Below are positions 6,062-6,452 of a stretch of DNA of 6,452 nt, one piece after another. The translations under genes were made by a program, and so were the position numbers. Every line of letters starts with the position of its first letter. Position 1 is the stretch's first letter. Source of the stretch: Lachnospiraceae bacterium (GTDB lineage: Bacteria > Bacillota > Clostridia > Lachnospirales > Lachnospiraceae). The notes beneath the pieces are model-generated. The model was not told the origin of the DNA, did no database searches, and saw only the letters and a list, made by a program, of their open reading frames with translations. The DNA lies in the NCBI GenBank assembly GCA_009774145.1, contig VSND01000079.1, positions 12,740-19,191 of the forward strand, read 5' to 3'.

Positions 6062-6228
6062 CATGGTTTTTTTCGACCTGTTGACTGTGGAAAGGTGGTG
6101 AAGCCAGGCCATTGCCGCCGCTTATCCCTGTCACGCCATGCGTTGATAGCTGCATAGTGTATGACTACTCTGCAAAAGGCATTAAATGTGTATTCGATAT
6201 GCTCCTTGTATGCTTCTGTGCAAGCCAT
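6061..6228 (-). pseudogene. Truncated sigma-70-like factor of a conjugative transposon (N-terminal fragment)
   Basis: The minus-strand frame from ATG 6228 gives 55 residues. The first 39 (YKEHIEYTFNAFCRVVIHYA at 7-26, then AINAWRDRDKRRQ) look like the start of the small sigma-70-like proteins carried by Tn916/Tn1549-type elements of Clostridia, recognised from memory of that family. Such proteins run to roughly 140 residues. Here the likeness stops after Q39 (about position 6112), and a low-complexity tail (TTFPQSTGRKKP) leads to TGA at 6061. Region 2 and 4 helices are therefore missing and it cannot act as a sigma factor. Its own signal is intact: GAGGGGG lies 8 nt before the ATG, so I prefer this to the GTG at 6249. 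The break implies deletion or insertion at about 6111. Confidence 0.6.
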
Positions 6229-6252
6229 AAATAATTCCCCCTCTCCCACATG

Positions 6253-6278
6253 TGACGGTGCATGGTTGACGGCTGCAT
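6253..6278. repeat. Imperfect direct repeat upstream of the sigma-like fragment
   Basis: TGACGGTGCAT (6253-6263) and TGACGGCTGCAT (6267-6278) are 14 bp apart and differ by one inserted base. They lie just upstream of the ribosome binding site of the minus-strand sigma-like fragment. This could be a regulator site or a leader-RNA element left from the mobile element. Confidence 0.35.
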
Positions 6279-6293
6279 TTATAATTCAAAGGA

Positions 6294-6342
6294 ATAGCAG
6301 TAATCTGGGTTGCTATGCCTTAATTACCTGTTTGCGAAACAG
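6294..6342. other. Two small hairpins between the minus-strand gene remnants
   Basis: ATAGCA (6294-6299) pairs with TGCTAT (6311-6316), and CTGTTT (6328-6333) pairs with AAACAG (6337-6342) around a three-base loop. They fill the gap between the edge gene's stop (6357) and the sigma-like fragment. Read on the minus strand neither has a T-run after it, so they may be leader or spacer structures rather than terminators. Confidence 0.3.
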
Positions 6343-6356
6343 AGTGAAGAATTTTT

Positions 6357-6452
6357 TTACCTGGTCGTAAATTCGCAAGATAAATTATAAGCATCGTAAT
6401 CCCAATCTCTCTCATTTTCAAAGAAAGTAAATTGTTTAATCAAGCGATAGTG
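6357..6452 (-). CDS. C-terminal end of an unidentified protein (partial, 31 residues)
   Basis: On the minus strand the frame enters from the right edge and reads 31 codons to TAA at 6357-6359. The peptide looks genuine: rich in aromatic and acidic residues (FTFFENERDWDYDAYNLSC), with no stop in this A/T-rich stretch until the end. It precedes the sigma-like fragment on the same strand by about 128 bp. In Tn916-like elements that position is taken by cargo or regulatory genes. I do not recognise the family. The upstream part lies outside the window. Confidence 0.4.
   Translation of the reverse strand, partial: HYRLIKQFTFFENERDWDYDAYNLSCEFTTR

Larger units (their letters stand above)
5868..6452. 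mobile_element. Decayed border of a conjugative or mobilizable element
   Basis: This ~585-bp stretch has no intact gene and is visibly richer in A/T than the operon to its left. It contains the truncated sigma-like gene, an edge gene tail in the same direction and several orphan hairpins. The pattern fits one end of a Tn916/Tn1549-like element that lost the rest of the sigma gene, excisionase and integrase. No integrase, terminal repeat or target duplication is visible, so the exact boundaries are unknown. The chromosomal side most likely resumes between the terminator at 5867 and the break near 6111. Confidence 0.4.

Noticed and set aside
6161..6370. Plus-strand 69-codon frame over the element remnant
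   Set aside because: It is opposite the sigma-like fragment, has no ribosome binding site and its product resembles no protein I know.
5868..6452. CRISPR array, tRNA, attachment site or known riboswitch
   Set aside because: No regularly spaced repeats, no cloverleaf and no recognisable riboswitch core were found on either strand.

Overview
The window looks like a chromosomal stretch from a Clostridia-class Firmicute, most likely a gut Lachnospiraceae relative. The reasons are mid-range base composition, strong GGAGG-type ribosome binding sites, sigma-A style promoters, a DUF362 ferredoxin-like protein, and a remnant of the sigma-factor module carried by clostridial conjugative transposons. 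This assignment is inferred from style and family content; no marker gene is present.

Layout from left to right. A plus-strand MscS-type mechanosensitive channel (71-880) converges on a minus-strand DUF362/two-[4Fe-4S] protein (928-2040), with an 11-bp hairpin terminator between them. A divergent intergenic region of 300 bp (2041-2340) holds a near-consensus minus-strand promoter for the DUF362 gene. It also holds a plus-strand promoter with a perfect TATAAT, overlapped by a cre-like sequence and preceded by a GTAAAAA repeat array. From it runs a plus-strand group: two tandem paralogous SAM-dependent methyltransferases (2341-3051, 3087-3869), a LysR-type regulator (3892-4800) and a cytoplasmic L-asparaginase (4833-5840). 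Gaps between these genes are only 22-35 bp, and the group ends in a strong intrinsic terminator, so they probably form one transcription unit.

The last ~585 bp (5868-6452) contain no intact gene. They hold a structured plus-strand segment with a 12-bp imperfect inverted repeat, a 33-codon tail-like reading frame and a T-tract terminator. Next comes a minus-strand gene fragment resembling the start of a conjugative-transposon sigma-70-like factor, broken after about 39 residues. At the edge is the C-terminal end of an unidentified minus-strand gene. I read this as the decayed border of an integrated mobile element.

How the genes work together: the channel and the ferredoxin protein look like independent housekeeping or stress genes. 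The methyltransferase pair, regulator and asparaginase are plausibly co-regulated, with possible carbon catabolite control through the cre-like site. The methyltransferase substrate cannot be read from sequence. I did not find a convincing new defence or biosynthetic system. The most interesting leads are the duplicated methyltransferase operon and its regulatory region, and the structured RNA and element remnant at the right end.
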